This document shows, piece after piece, positions 7,924 through 18,268 of a stretch of DNA of 64,000 nt (position 1 is the first letter of the stretch; each line of letters opens with the position of its first letter). The stretch is from Tessaracoccus sp. MC1865 (GTDB lineage Bacteria > Actinomycetota > Actinomycetes > Propionibacteriales > Propionibacteriaceae). The position numbers and the translations under genes were made by a program. The stretch spans positions 2,971,219 to 3,035,218 of the forward strand of contig NZ_CP072596.1 in NCBI RefSeq assembly GCF_017815535.1, in the 5' to 3' direction. The notes below the pieces were generated by a model. It worked only from the letters and a program-made list of their open reading frames with translations, was not told the origin of the DNA and did not search any database.

Positions 7924-10150
7924 GTGCTTTCCTGACGCGCGGGCGCCTCTCGCGCAGGATGTCCGACGGCCAACTGCTGAAGGTCCCCACCAGCGTGATC
8001 AGCGACGGGACGAGCAGCGCCCGGACGATGAACACGTCGATCAGGATTCCCACCCCCAGCAGGAAGCCCAGCTCGTGGAACGGGCCCAGCGGGACGAGCG
8101 CCAGGAGCCCGAAGCTGGCGGCCAGCGCCAGGCCCGCGGAGGTGATCGCGCGGGTCGACTCCGGGGTGGCGACGAGGAGGGCGTCCCTCATCGACCGGTT
8201 GCGTGCCTCCTGCCAGATGTGGCCGACCGCGAAAATGTTGTAGTCAGACCCCAGCGACAGCAGGAGCACCGACGCGGCGAAGGGGACGTAGAACGTGAGG
8301 TCGTCGTGCCCGAGGAAGTCCTGGAAGAACAGCACCGACAGACCCAGCGTCGCCCCGAGCGCCAGGACGCTGGAGGCGAGGAGGTACAGCGGGGCGATCA
8401 GGGCACGCAGGAAGATGACCAGCAGGAGCAGGTTGACGGCGATCGCGACGATGGCGATCCGGAAGAGGTCGTTGGTGGTGTCCGCGATGACTCCTGAAGC
8501 CAACGCGGTGTCGCCGCCGACGTGCGTGGTGACCTCGCCCAGCCCCGCACCAGCGGCGAGCTGTGGAAGGGCGGCTTCCACGCGCCCCAGCGTGTCGATC
8601 GCCGTCGCCTCCAGTGGCGTGCTGTCGAGGATGACCAGGAAGCGCACGGCGTCACCCGACTTCGCGGTGAAGGCGCCGACGTCGTCCGCGGCCGGGAGGT
8701 CGCCGGGGCCGATCACGCCGGCCACTCCTGGTTGGGTCTTGAGGGCCTCACCGAACTGGGCCACCTCATCGGGCTTCTCCCCCACCCCCGGTGACTCGAC
8801 CACGATCTCGGTCGGGGACACGATGCCCGGAGCGAATCCCTTGCCCGCCGCGTCTGCTGCCTGCTGCGCGCTGGTGGTCTCCGGCAGGGATTGGACGAAT
8901 CCGAGGCCGAGGTCGAGGTTGCGCGCCTGGTAGGCGGCGACGCCCAGACCGGCCACACACACCAGCACCAGGACCAGGGCGGAGCCACGGTTCGCCACGG
9001 CCCTGGTGAGGAGGGAAGGCCTCTCACGCATCTTCGTGGGTGTGGCTGCCAGGGTTCGGGGCCAGAACGCGCCTCGACCGAGGATGGCCAGCAGGGCGGG
9101 CACGAGGGTGACGGCCACCACGAGCCCGGTCAGGACGGTGAGCGCGAGCGCGGGCCCGAACCCCCGGAAGAGGGGGGACTGGGCGACGAGGAGCGAGGCT
9201 GTTCCCGCCGCGACAGTGATGCCGGCCACAGCGACGATGGGCGTGACGGAAGCGGTGGCCAGGCGGGCCGCCTCAAGGCGGCCGTGGCCCTCCCGCAGTC
9301 TGCTGCGTAGGCCGGAGAGGTAGAAGATGCAGTAGTCGGTGACGATGCCGAGGAGCAGCGCGACGATCAGCGGCCGCAGGTCTGCCGGGATCGACACATC
9401 CATGATGGTCGCGGCCCAGCCCGAGACGCCGAGTGTGACGAACACCGCAGCCCCCACCGAGACGAGCGTCAGGGCGGGCGCTGCCAGCGAGCCGAACGTC
9501 AGCGCCACGATCGTCAACACCGCGAGGACGGTCACCGCCTCGACGATGTGGACGTAGGAGTTCAGGACGAGGCCCTGGGCCGCGCGCGCCGGGATGGAAC
9601 CGGTGACGCCCACGTACCCGTCGGATGGGTCCGTCAGCTGCTCCGCCGCGAAGTCCTCAACGATTCGGGTCTGCTCGAAGAAGTTCAGCGTGGGGTCGGC
9701 GAACACGTAGGTGAGGACGGTCGTGTTCTTCTCGGCGGCACCGGGGAAGGCTCCCTCGGCATTGGGGACCGGGATCGCGCCCAGCAGCGGGGTGTCGTAC
9801 TTGCCTTGGTTGATGGCGATGCCGCGCATGACGGCCTCGGCCTGGACCACTGGGGGCAGGCCCTCCGGGTTGCGCTGCACGATCGCCGCCCGGCTCAGGA
9901 GGGGGAACTCGAACAGTTCCATGGACCGCTGCTCGGCCGCGAAGCTGTCGTCGTCGGCGCCGAGCGCCTCGATGTCGTTGGCGGTGCCCTGCATCGGGGG
10001 AAGGAGCAGTGTCGCCGCGACAGCCGCCGCCACCCAGCCGATGACGATCACCCAGCGCAGGGCGACGATCGCCCGGGCGTAGCCGTACCAGACAGTGGCC
10101 ATGAAGCCGCGCCGGGGCTCCCCCTCGAGCGGCGCAGGTGCGTGGGTCAT
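7910..10150 (-). CDS. MMPL-family RND lipid transporter
   Basis: A 746-residue transporter with two repeated halves. Each half has one N-terminal helix, a large external loop and a block of about five helices. The conserved proton-relay tyrosine motifs appear as VTDYCIFYLSGLRSRLREG in the first half and GSDYNIFAVGHIWQEARN in the second. MMPL proteins flip or export lipids and glycolipids of the actinobacterial envelope. The ATG at 10150 overlaps the stop of the small membrane protein upstream (ATGA), and the 3' end overlaps the DUF2993 gene. The three form an envelope-lipid operon. The lipid is unknown. Confidence 0.92.
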   Translation of the reverse strand: MTHAPAPLEGEPRRGFMATVWYGYARAIVALRWVIVIGWVAAAVAATLLLPPMQGTANDIEALGADDDSFAAEQRSMELFEFPLLSRAAIVQRNPEGLPPVVQAEAVMRGIAINQGKYDTPLLGAIPVPNAEGAFPGAAEKNTTVLTYVFADPTLNFFEQTRIVEDFAAEQLTDPSDGYVGVTGSIPARAAQGLVLNSYVHIVEAVTVLAVLTIVALTFGSLAAPALTLVSVGAAVFVTLGVSGWAATIMDVSIPADLRPLIVALLLGIVTDYCIFYLSGLRSRLREGHGRLEAARLATASVTPIVAVAGITVAAGTASLLVAQSPLFRGFGPALALTVLTGLVVAVTLVPALLAILGRGAFWPRTLAATPTKMRERPSLLTRAVANRGSALVLVLVCVAGLGVAAYQARNLDLGLGFVQSLPETTSAQQAADAAGKGFAPGIVSPTEIVVESPGVGEKPDEVAQFGEALKTQPGVAGVIGPGDLPAADDVGAFTAKSGDAVRFLVILDSTPLEATAIDTLGRVEAALPQLAAGAGLGEVTTHVGGDTALASGVIADTTNDLFRIAIVAIAVNLLLLVIFLRALIAPLYLLASSVLALGATLGLSVLFFQDFLGHDDLTFYVPFAASVLLLSLGSDYNIFAVGHIWQEARNRSMRDALLVATPESTRAITSAGLALAASFGLLALVPLGPFHELGFLLGVGILIDVFIVRALLVPSLITLVGTFSSWPSDILRERRPRVRKARAVS

Positions 10151-10614
10151 GGGGTCTCGCTGGGGGTAGGCGACGGAGAGCCGGACTCGCTGGCCTGCGG
10201 CGACTTCCCGGCCTGCTCAAGGCATTCCTCTGACGCCCCGTCGGCCACCTCGCGAGCATCCTGGAGGCGGTCGAGGGCCTCCTGCAGGGCGCGTGCGTCC
10301 TGTGATTCGGCGCCCTTGGCGAGATCCTCGACGGCCTTGTCGACCTCGACGTTGTACTCGGCCGCCCGCACGCACGCCTCAGAGACGTCGCCCGACCCAG
10401 TGGAGGCATCCGCGGTGGGAGACGCCGACGGGGTGGGGCTTGCGCTGATCACGGACTGTGCCTCCAGTGGGGTGGCCCAACCGATCCCCAGGAGGACGAC
10501 GCCGGCGGCTGCGGCCAGCGCGATCCCTGCCAGGAGTCCGATCAGGAGCATCACCCAACCGCTCAATGGATTGCCACTTCGGCGCGACGCGCTCCGGTGC
10601 TCGCCAACTGTCAT
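10147..10614 (-). CDS. Small single-pass membrane protein of the MMPL operon
   Basis: A 155-residue protein not assigned to a family. It has a short cytoplasmic N-terminus, one helix (roughly 25-50, rich in Leu/Ala/Gly), a Ser/Thr/Pro linker and an external alpha-helical part with two cysteines, ending in a second Ser/Pro-rich tail. The start is the ATG at 10614, chosen because AGGAGG lies 4-5 bases upstream (10619-10624); a longer frame to 10683 lacks such a site. Its size and topology recall accessory subunits of MMPL pumps, but no sequence signature shows this. Confidence 0.7.
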   Translation of the reverse strand: MTVGEHRSASRRSGNPLSGWVMLLIGLLAGIALAAAAGVVLLGIGWATPLEAQSVISASPTPSASPTADASTGSGDVSEACVRAAEYNVEVDKAVEDLAKGAESQDARALQEALDRLQDAREVADGASEECLEQAGKSPQASESGSPSPTPSETP

Positions 10615-10935
10615 CGATCCTCCTGGTGGTGTGATCGTCATCGGCCCCATGGGGAACAGCAGTACTGCGATGGTACGGGTCAAACGCGAAGTGCATCGCG
10701 CTTTCGCGAAGGATCACGACGCGAAACGACCCCCAAGGAATACACCAGGATGGGTCCAGGGCGCGGGGGCGCAGGTGTTCGGCCAACGGCCCGTGCTCAC
10801 GGAAGGAGCCGGAAACGGTGCCCGCACCGACGACAAGCATCGGCAGCCATTTGGCATAGAACGCAGCCCGCGAGCTGGGCTTCGAACTCACCGCGGACGC
10901 CATCGTCACGGGACTGCGCAAGCTGCCCGAGCACG
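10615..10935. other. Intergenic stretch, no intact gene
   Basis: Apart from the promoter and ribosome site of the gene ending at 10147, no coding sequence with a start and plausible protein is visible. On the plus strand a short stretch near 10869-10929 (ARELGFELTADAIVTGLRKL) looks protein-like but follows a stop codon and has no start. It is probably decayed coding DNA. Confidence 0.5.
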
Positions 10936-11045
10936 CCCTGGCTGACGACGTGGCCCGAGTCGTCGACCACCAGGGCCTTGGTCGCGGTCGTGGAGGAGTC
11001 GACGGCGAGGACGAGCGGGCGGTTCGCGGGGGGCGCAGGGTCAGC
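10936..11045 (-). pseudogene. FGGY-family sugar kinase, N-terminal remnant
   Basis: Read on the minus strand from 11045, the frame gives NRPLVLAVDSSTTATKALVV followed by DDSGHVVSQG. This is the first beta-hairpin (phosphate 1 motif) of xylulokinase/gluconokinase-type FGGY kinases. An in-frame TAG lies just upstream (11046-11048), no start codon is present, and after about 35 residues the frame no longer resembles a kinase. Only a scrap of the gene is left. Confidence 0.65.
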
Positions 11046-11141
11046 CTAATAACCGCCGTGGCGTGCACTCGGACGCCGAAGCTGGGACCACCGGGAGCCA
11101 GACCCGCATCGTCGCCGGCCCCCGGTTCCCCCGCGCTCCGC

Positions 11142-12362
<1,221 letters not shown>

Positions 12363-12396
12363 ACGGTCGACCTTAGTGCCGTGCTCCCAACGAGAA

Positions 12397-12432
12397 CCGC
12401 CCGGCACGCCAGTGAAGGGGCGTGCCGGGCGG
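12397..12432 (-). terminator. Hairpin after the serine hydrolase gene
   Basis: CCGCCCGGCACGCC and GGCGTGCCGGGCGG form a perfect 14-bp stem with an 8-base loop, starting 2 bases beyond the stop of the hydrolase at 12434. There is no T-run, as is common in high-GC actinobacteria. It also insulates trpB from read-through. Confidence 0.7.
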
Positions 12433-12433
12433 C

Positions 12434-13453
12434 TCACGAGGTCAGGCCTGCTGCTTCGATCGCGGCGTTCATGACCCTGATCACCGGCCACCCACCTTCG
12501 GAGCTGTTGCCCAGAATGCTGACGGTTGTCTGGCTCGCGATGATGTGCGTCGACCGGAAGGAGGCGCCGGCGTCATAGCCCTCGAGGATGGGCACCGGGT
12601 GAGACCGGTGCAGCCAGAAGCCCATGCCGTAGCGCATCTCTTCCTCCGGCACGTCGTGGCGGGGACGCAGCATCTCGTCGACGGTGTCCCGCCGCACGAT
12701 CCTGCCGTCGATCAGCGCGCGCCAGAACCTATGCAGGTCGTCGGCCGTGGTGAACGCACCGCCGTCGCCGTTGCCGAGGATCGGCAGGTGAAGCGTGTTC
12801 ATGAGGTGGCCCTCGTTGGCCACATAGCCGGCCGCGGCGTCCGACGGCAGCTCGTTGAGCGGAAGGAAGTCGGTGGCTGCCATGCCCCCCGGCTCGAACA
12901 CGAGCCGCCTCACGACGTCGTGGTAGGTCTCCCCCGTCACCCGCTCCAGCAGCACGGCCAGCACCATGTACCCACCGTTGCAGTAGGCGAATCGCTCGCC
13001 CGGTGCGAACTTCTGTGGATGCCCGTCGAGCATGGGGAGGAACGCCTCCGCGGTGATCAGCCGGTGCACGGGGACCGTCAGCACGAAGTCTGCAACCTCC
13101 CAGTCGGTGTCCTCGTCCAGGTAGTCGCCGATGCCCGACGTGTGCGTCAGCAGGTGCTCCACCGTGACCGCGTCGTCGATGAGCGGGAGGTCGTCCCCGA
13201 GGAGGCCGCGCACCGGCTGCCCCAGCTGCACGGCGCCGTCTTCGACGAGCCGCATCACCGCCAGAGCAGTGAAGCTCTTGCTCCCGCTGGCGATGGCGAT
13301 CCGCGCTCGGGGTGTCATCGGCACGTCGAGAGCCCGGTTGAGGAAACCCTCGCAGCGCTCGAAGACCCGTTGGTCGCCGACGTCGACCGTCACGACGCCG
13401 GTGAACGACTGGCGGGTGACGGCGGCGTCGAATGCGGTGGGATCAATCACCAT
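12434..13453 (-). CDS. Serine hydrolase of the beta-lactamase class C / EstB family
   Basis: A 339-residue protein with the penicillin-binding fold. SGSK at 56-59 is the nucleophile motif SxxK, YCN at 157-159 is the second motif, and a late glycine-containing stretch EGYDAGASF stands where the third (HxG-like) motif belongs. [12 protein letters not shown] and [24 protein letters not shown] are typical of this family. No signal peptide is seen, so it is probably a cytoplasmic esterase or peptidase rather than a cell-wall enzyme. The ATG has AAAGGA upstream. It stands as a single transcription unit with its own terminator. Confidence 0.88.
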   Translation of the reverse strand: MVIDPTAFDAAVTRQSFTGVVTVDVGDQRVFERCEGFLNRALDVPMTPRARIAIASGSKSFTALAVMRLVEDGAVQLGQPVRGLLGDDLPLIDDAVTVEHLLTHTSGIGDYLDEDTDWEVADFVLTVPVHRLITAEAFLPMLDGHPQKFAPGERFAYCNGGYMVLAVLLERVTGETYHDVVRRLVFEPGGMAATDFLPLNELPSDAAAGYVANEGHLMNTLHLPILGNGDGGAFTTADDLHRFWRALIDGRIVRRDTVDEMLRPRHDVPEEEMRYGMGFWLHRSHPVPILEGYDAGASFRSTHIIASQTTVSILGNSSEGGWPVIRVMNAAIEAAGLTS

Positions 13454-13518
13454 GCTTGATCCTTTCAGAGTCGGACCCTCGGTGGAACCCTCGGGGTCAC
13501 AGCTGCGTTAGGACACCG

Positions 13519-13538
13519 GAGCCGGGGGTCTCCGGCTC
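13519..13538 (-). terminator. Short hairpin at the end of the AEC gene
   Basis: GAGCCGG and CCGGCTC form a 7-bp stem with a 6-base loop, overlapping the first base of the stop codon of the transporter gene. It lacks a T-run and is only a weak candidate. Confidence 0.35.
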
Positions 13539-14470
13539 TACACCACCAGGACGCTGAAGGCCGAGACGGTCACGAGCGCCAAGAGCGTCGAGACCGCCAC
13601 GACGGCGGCGACCAGGTGCCCGTCGCCGTCGAACTCCTGCGACAGGGTGAACGTGGTCGCGCCGGTGGGCATGGCGGCGAGCAGCACCAAGACCGCGGTG
13701 AGCAGGCCCGTGGGGTCTGGAACGAACAGCTTGGCCGCCGCCCACGTCAGGAGCGGCAGGACCAGGAGCTTCGCCATGGCAACCGACACGATCGCCACCA
13801 GGGACGAACCACGGGTCCACACCTGCTTGACGGCCGGGCCGAGCGACAGGCCGATGGCGAAGAGTGCGACCGGGATCACGGCCTGCGCCAGCAGCGTGAC
13901 CGGGACGGCCACCATCTCGGGCAGTTCCAGCCCGAGGCCGCGCACGATGAGCGCGGCCACCACGGAGATGACCGCGGGGTTGAGCGGGCCCGCCTTCAGC
14001 AGCGCCCGCCGCAGCCGCCCCGGCTGGGGTTTCCCCGCCGTCGCCAACGCCGGGTAACCCACCATGAAGATCAGGTTGTGGACCATGGAGGTCAACGCCA
14101 TCGGCAGCGCGGCCCGCGGCCCGAGGACGCTCAGAATGAGTGGGAAGGCGAAGTAGCCCACGTTGCCGTAGCCCGCCGCCAGCGACAGCCTGCCCGCGAT
14201 CGGCCGGAGCCCGGCCAAACGCGAGGCGAGGTAGACCAGGGCCGAGAAGCCGAGGGTGACGACGAACGCCACCAGGAACAGGGAAACGGGAAGCCCTGCG
14301 CCCGACGGGGCCTTCACGATCGCGTCGAACAGGAACGCCGGCAGCGCGAACCAGTACACGAAGGAGTTCAGGCCGACGTCGGCCTTCCCGAACGCCTTGG
14401 CCCTGCTGGCCAGCAGCCCCAGCAGGATCAGCACGTACAGCGGCACGACAACCGCCAGCACCTCCGCCAT
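13538..14470 (-). CDS. AEC-family (auxin efflux carrier-like) transporter
   Basis: A 310-residue membrane protein with about ten helices in two five-helix halves. GYGNVGYFAFPLILSVLGP in the middle and AAMPTGATTFTLSQEF near the end are characteristic of bacterial AEC carriers, which move organic acids such as malate or malonate. The frame stays open upstream to 14842, but the ATG at 14470 follows a clear GGAGGAG site and begins the first helix, so that start is used. It is divergent from the nucleotidyltransferase gene. Confidence 0.88.
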   Translation of the reverse strand: MAEVLAVVVPLYVLILLGLLASRAKAFGKADVGLNSFVYWFALPAFLFDAIVKAPSGAGLPVSLFLVAFVVTLGFSALVYLASRLAGLRPIAGRLSLAAGYGNVGYFAFPLILSVLGPRAALPMALTSMVHNLIFMVGYPALATAGKPQPGRLRRALLKAGPLNPAVISVVAALIVRGLGLELPEMVAVPVTLLAQAVIPVALFAIGLSLGPAVKQVWTRGSSLVAIVSVAMAKLLVLPLLTWAAAKLFVPDPTGLLTAVLVLLAAMPTGATTFTLSQEFDGDGHLVAAVVAVSTLLALVTVSAFSVLVV

Positions 14471-14563
14471 GCTCCTCCCTTCGTCCCCCGCAAACCGCGA
14501 CTGCCCGGCTCGTGTGGACCTTACCCTTCCCCATCCTGGCGGCTCGTCTCGGCGGCGGGCAGA

Positions 14564-15385
14564 ATGGCCGGCGTGACGAAGCGTGAACTGCTGGGTGTGG
14601 TGCTGGCCGCCGGCGAGGGGCGCCGGCTCCGGCCGCTCACCGACCTGCGGCCCAAGCCGCTGTGCCCGGTGGGGAACCGGCCCCTGCTCGACTGGGCGCT
14701 CGACCGGGTGCGCCCCCATGTCTCCCGGACGGCCGTCAACGCCTACCACCTCGCCGGCCAGATCGACTCCCACCTGCACGGCACGGGGGTCACCGTGTCG
14801 CACGAGGCGGAGTTGCTCGGCAGCGCCGGCGCGCTGGGCCACCTAGCCGGCTGGATCGGGGACGCAGACGTGCTGCTGCACAACTCCGACAGCTGGCTGA
14901 CCGACGACCTGTCCGAGCTCGTTGCCGACTGGTCGGGCGAGTACCCGAGGCTCCTGGTGGCGGAGGCCGGCGACGGCCCGGCGGACTTCGGGCCGTGGCG
15001 CTTCGTCGGAGTCAGCCTGCTGCCCCACCGTTACGTGGCGGCCCTGCCGGATCGCTTCGCGGCCCTGTACCCGCTTGTGTGGGGGCCAGCGTTCGAGCGC
15101 GGCGAACTCGAGTTCGTGCGCGTGCGCGGCGACGTCGTCGACTGCGGCACGCCGGCCGACTACCTCCGGGCGAACCTGTTGGCCAACGGCGGCCGCAGCG
15201 TGGTGGGCGACGGGGCCGTCGTTGAGGGCACGCTGATCGACAGCGTCGTCTGGCCGGCTTGCACGGTGGGGGCCGACGAGGTACTGCGGCAGGCCGTCCG
15301 CGCCGACGGTGGGCTCACGGTGGACTGCCGGCCGGGGAGCCCAGCGGCGCAACCGCCGCGCGAGAGCCGCGGGAGCATCGGCTAG
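14564..15385 (+). CDS. Sugar nucleotidyltransferase, NTP_transferase family
   Basis: A 273-residue enzyme of the mannose-1-phosphate guanylyltransferase / glucose-1-phosphate nucleotidylyltransferase type. The nucleotide loop LGVVLAAGEGRRLRPLTDLR is followed by PKPLCPVGNRPLLDWAL, and the metal-binding aspartate appears in LLHNSDSWLTDD where most members have G-D. The last 50 residues resemble the start of a left-handed beta-helix (GDGAVVEGTLIDSVVWPACTV). The start is ATG at 14564, with a GTG at 14573 possible. It would make an NDP-sugar; which one is not clear. Confidence 0.85.
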   Translation: MAGVTKRELLGVVLAAGEGRRLRPLTDLRPKPLCPVGNRPLLDWALDRVRPHVSRTAVNAYHLAGQIDSHLHGTGVTVSHEAELLGSAGALGHLAGWIGDADVLLHNSDSWLTDDLSELVADWSGEYPRLLVAEAGDGPADFGPWRFVGVSLLPHRYVAALPDRFAALYPLVWGPAFERGELEFVRVRGDVVDCGTPADYLRANLLANGGRSVVGDGAVVEGTLIDSVVWPACTVGADEVLRQAVRADGGLTVDCRPGSPAAQPPRESRGSIG

Positions 15386-15428
15386 GGCTGAGCGCTTCTG
15401 CGCTCTTGGTCCGGGCGCCAGACACGAT

Positions 15429-15458
15429 GAGTTGAGCGACATCCTGGTGTCGCAACTC
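15429..15458. repeat. Imperfect hairpin between the nucleotidyltransferase and hemolysin III genes
   Basis: GAGTTG and CAACTC enclose a second pair CGACA / TGTCG with a two-base bulge. It lies between two convergent genes and could end transcription in either direction. No T-run is seen. Confidence 0.4.
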
Positions 15459-15545
15459 GTCCGGCTACCAGGGCCGGTGGTCGACGCGCACGGTGCCATC
15501 GTCGCTCGCAGGTGCGTGGCCGCTCGACGCCGTCACTCCTTCGGA

Positions 15546-16223
15546 TCAGGCAGGGAGGACGAAGACGTACATCAAGAGGAAATGCAGGAGCGCCGCTAAG
15601 CCTACGAGCACGTGCCAGATCTCATGGAAGCCGAACCGGCCGGGCCAGGGATTGGGCCGTTCGATCACGTAGATCACGAAGCCCGCGCTGTACACAAGCC
15701 CGCCCGCCGCTAGGAGGAAGAGTGCCAGCGGCGGGAGCGAGACGTCAGCTCCCAGCAGCGCGACGGTCATCCAGCCCAGCGTGATGTAGAGGGTGTTGGT
15801 GATGTACTTCGGAAGCCGGCGCCAGACGGAACGAAGGACGACGCCCATGATCGCGACGCCCCACACCGCGCCGAACACCGCCCACCCGAACGCGTTGCGC
15901 GCGAGCACCAACACCAAGGGGGTGACCGTGCCAGCTATGAGGACGAAGACGGATGCGTAGTCGAGCGTCCGCAACGCCTCATTCATCCGGGGCCCACGAT
16001 CAATCCCGTGGTGGAGTGTGCTCGCCGCGAAAAGCGTCATGAGGGACAGGCCGTAGATGCTGAAACCGACGATCTTCCAAGGTTCAGCCTGAGCGACGGC
16101 CTGGGAGACGAGCAGCACCGTTCCCATCACTGAGAAGCAGAGGGCCACGAGGTGCGAGAGGGTGTTGAACCGCTCGTCAGTCACATGGGCGCTGCCGTCC
16201 CGGCTTCTGCTGATGCTGTCCAC
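15546..16223 (-). CDS. Hemolysin III family (PAQR-type) membrane protein
   Basis: A 225-residue protein with seven predicted membrane helices. The metal-site motifs of the PAQR/HlyIII superfamily are present: STLHHG after the second helix, LDYASVFVLIAGTVTPL at the third, and FHEIWHVLVGLAALLHF near the end, with the conserved histidines. Bacterial members are poorly understood and may be membrane hydrolases or channels. The start ATG at 16223 gives a 16-residue soluble head. It faces away from the ABC cassette at 16500. Confidence 0.88.
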   Translation of the reverse strand: MDSISRSRDGSAHVTDERFNTLSHLVALCFSVMGTVLLVSQAVAQAEPWKIVGFSIYGLSLMTLFAASTLHHGIDRGPRMNEALRTLDYASVFVLIAGTVTPLVLVLARNAFGWAVFGAVWGVAIMGVVLRSVWRRLPKYITNTLYITLGWMTVALLGADVSLPPLALFLLAAGGLVYSAGFVIYVIERPNPWPGRFGFHEIWHVLVGLAALLHFLLMYVFVLPA

Positions 16224-16297
16224 AAGCCGCCTTCCGACGCGCGGCCATGCCTGCGGCAGGTCCGTCTCGGATGGGAGTTTACCTTCGGCCGTTAGCC

Positions 16298-16316
16298 TGA
16301 GCCGGAAATTGGCTCA
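16298..16316. promoter_or_regulatory. Palindrome, candidate operator
   Basis: TGAGCCGGAAATTGGCTCA has 6-bp inverted arms around a 7-base centre. It lies in the 276-base divergent region between the hemolysin III gene and the ABC-two-component cassette and may bind a regulator, possibly the cassette's own response regulator. No partner is shown by the sequence. Confidence 0.3.
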
Positions 16317-16499
16317 CGCCACAGCGACGTGACACAGGGCGGGGTCGGGGTGCTGCTGTCGCGGCGGCTCTTGGGCGAGCGCCTGAAACGGATCCAGGAT
16401 GTGGACCTGGGTACTGCCCCCCTCAGGATGAGGGGACTGCAGGACAACGAGCCCGTCGGGGGTCGTCACGTAGCGTCGGAAATGAACGAAAGGCGCTAC

Positions 16500-17429
16500 A
16501 TGATTGAAGTGCACAACCTGACCAAACGGTACGGCCAGAAGGTGGCGGTCGACCGGATCGACTTCACCGTCCGGCCGGGCCGGGTGACCGGCTTCCTGGG
16601 CCCAAACGGTGCAGGGAAGTCGACGACGATGAGGATGATCGTGGGGCTCGACCGACCGTCCGGGGGAACGGCCACGATCAACGAAACTGCCTACCGGAAC
16701 CTGCAGTCACCGCTCCACGAGGTGGGCGCGCTCCTGGACGCCCGGGCGGCGCACCCCAGCCGCACCGCCTACAAGCACCTGCTAGGTCTCGCCGCCACCC
16801 ACCGCATCGGGAAACACCGGGTCCGGGAGGTCATCGAACTCGCCGGTCTGGAATCGGTGGCCGACAAGCGCGTGGGGAGTTTCTCGCTGGGCATGGGCCA
16901 GCGTCTGGGTATCGCTGCGGCGCTGCTCGGCGACCCTGGGACCGTCATCCTTGACGAGCCTGTCAACGGCCTCGACCCTGAGGGAATCCTCTGGATCCGG
17001 GCGCTCCTGCGTCGTTTGGCAGCCGAGGGCCGAACGGTGCTGCTCTCCTCTCATCTGATGGGAGAGATGACGCAGACCGCCGATCACCTCATCGTGATCG
17101 GCCGCGGCAAGATCTTGGCCGACGCCCCGATACGCGAGGTCATCTCCGGTGCAACCCGCACAGTCGTCAGGGCCCGCACACGCGACGTAGAGCGGTTGAG
17201 CGCCGCCGTCGCGGCCCAGGCCGTGACCGTCACGCCCACTTCAGACGGTGCCGTCGAGATCTCGGGGCTGACCGCCGAAGAGGTGGCCGAGGCCGCCTCG
17301 TCCGCGGGGGTGGTCCTTCACGAACTCACCTCCACCGAAGGCTCCCTCGAGGACGCATACTTGACCCTCACGGCGGAGGCCGCCGAGTACCGTGCGGTCT
17401 CCGCCGCAGGAGAAGGAGCCCGATCATGA
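16500..17429 (+). CDS. ABC exporter ATP-binding protein (BcrA/YxlF-like), cassette 1
   Basis: A 309-residue ATPase: Walker A GPNGAGKST, a signature of the BcrA kind (FSLGMGQRLGIA in place of LSGGQ) and Walker B VILDEPVNGLDP. The C-terminal 80 residues are a variable domain typical of antibiotic and lantibiotic exporters. ATG at 16500 is preferred over ATG at 16482 because AAAGG lies seven bases before it and MIEVHNLTKRYG is the usual beginning. It overlaps the permease start (ATGA) and heads a four-gene unit with permease, histidine kinase and response regulator. Confidence 0.9.
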   Translation: MIEVHNLTKRYGQKVAVDRIDFTVRPGRVTGFLGPNGAGKSTTMRMIVGLDRPSGGTATINETAYRNLQSPLHEVGALLDARAAHPSRTAYKHLLGLAATHRIGKHRVREVIELAGLESVADKRVGSFSLGMGQRLGIAAALLGDPGTVILDEPVNGLDPEGILWIRALLRRLAAEGRTVLLSSHLMGEMTQTADHLIVIGRGKILADAPIREVISGATRTVVRARTRDVERLSAAVAAQAVTVTPTSDGAVEISGLTAEEVAEAASSAGVVLHELTSTEGSLEDAYLTLTAEAAEYRAVSAAGEGARS

Positions 17430-18268
17430 CCACCGCGCCGACGACCCGACGCGCCGATCCCGCTGTCCGCCGCCCAGCCTTCCGCGACGCTCTGCGCTCG
17501 GAGTGGATCAAGTTGCTGAGCCTGCCGTCGACGTTCCTCGCCCTCGGCGGCATCCTGGCCGTGGGGCTGGGAGGCAGCCTCTTCCTCGGCCTCACCCTCG
17601 AGTCTTCCGGGGTGCCGTCGGTGGCGTCGGTCGAACGCACCATCGGTGACGTCACCCTCCCGATGGTCATTCTCGGCCAGATCATCGCAGGCATCGCCGG
17701 GGTCTCGTCCGTGGGCGCCGAATATTCATCCGGGTCGATCCAGACCACGCTCATGGCCGTGCCCACGAGGGTGCGGGTGTTGTGGGCCAAGGCGATCGTC
17801 GCGTTCTTCGCGGTGACCGGAACCGCCCTGACGACCGTCTTCGGGGCCTGGCTGGCGACCTACCCCCTGTATGCGGAGCACGGACTCCATGCCCCTCTGA
17901 CCGCGCCCGGCGTCCTCCTCGCGCTGCTGGGGTCCGCGGTGTACCTCGGGCTCTGCGCGGTGTTCGGTGTGGGCATCGGAATGCTCGTGCGGTCCACGAC
18001 GATCGGTGCCGTCGTCGTGTTCACGGCCACCCTGCTGGGGCCGATCCTGGCCTCCGCGCTGCCGTTCAACCTGTTTTCCCGTGTTGCACGCGTGGCACTG
18101 CTCGGCAATGCCGGCGACGCGATGGCGCGGGTCGGCACCCCGGGAGGCCCCTTCCTCGACGTCTGGGGTGGCCACATCAGTACTGCAGCCGGCTGGCTAC
18201 TGGTGGCAGCCTGGGCGGCTCTGGCCCTGGCCGGGGGGGCGGTTGCCCTGCAGAGGCGCGACGCATGA
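17426..18268 (+). CDS. ABC-2 type exporter permease, cassette 1
   Basis: A 280-residue membrane protein with six helices. The early cytoplasmic stretch DALRSEWIKLLSLPSTFLAL and the mid-protein GVSSVGAEYSSGSIQTTLMA are typical of permeases paired with BcrA-type ATPases, which expel peptides or respond to envelope stress. Its start overlaps the ATPase stop and its stop overlaps the kinase start, both as ATGA. Confidence 0.88.
   Translation: MTTAPTTRRADPAVRRPAFRDALRSEWIKLLSLPSTFLALGGILAVGLGGSLFLGLTLESSGVPSVASVERTIGDVTLPMVILGQIIAGIAGVSSVGAEYSSGSIQTTLMAVPTRVRVLWAKAIVAFFAVTGTALTTVFGAWLATYPLYAEHGLHAPLTAPGVLLALLGSAVYLGLCAVFGVGIGMLVRSTTIGAVVVFTATLLGPILASALPFNLFSRVARVALLGNAGDAMARVGTPGGPFLDVWGGHISTAAGWLLVAAWAALALAGGAVALQRRDA

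Noticed and set aside
13616..14563. The long upstream extension of the nucleotidyltransferase frame
   Set aside because: It is antisense to the AEC transporter and its translation is Gln/Arg/His-rich nonsense; the family N-terminus begins at 14564.
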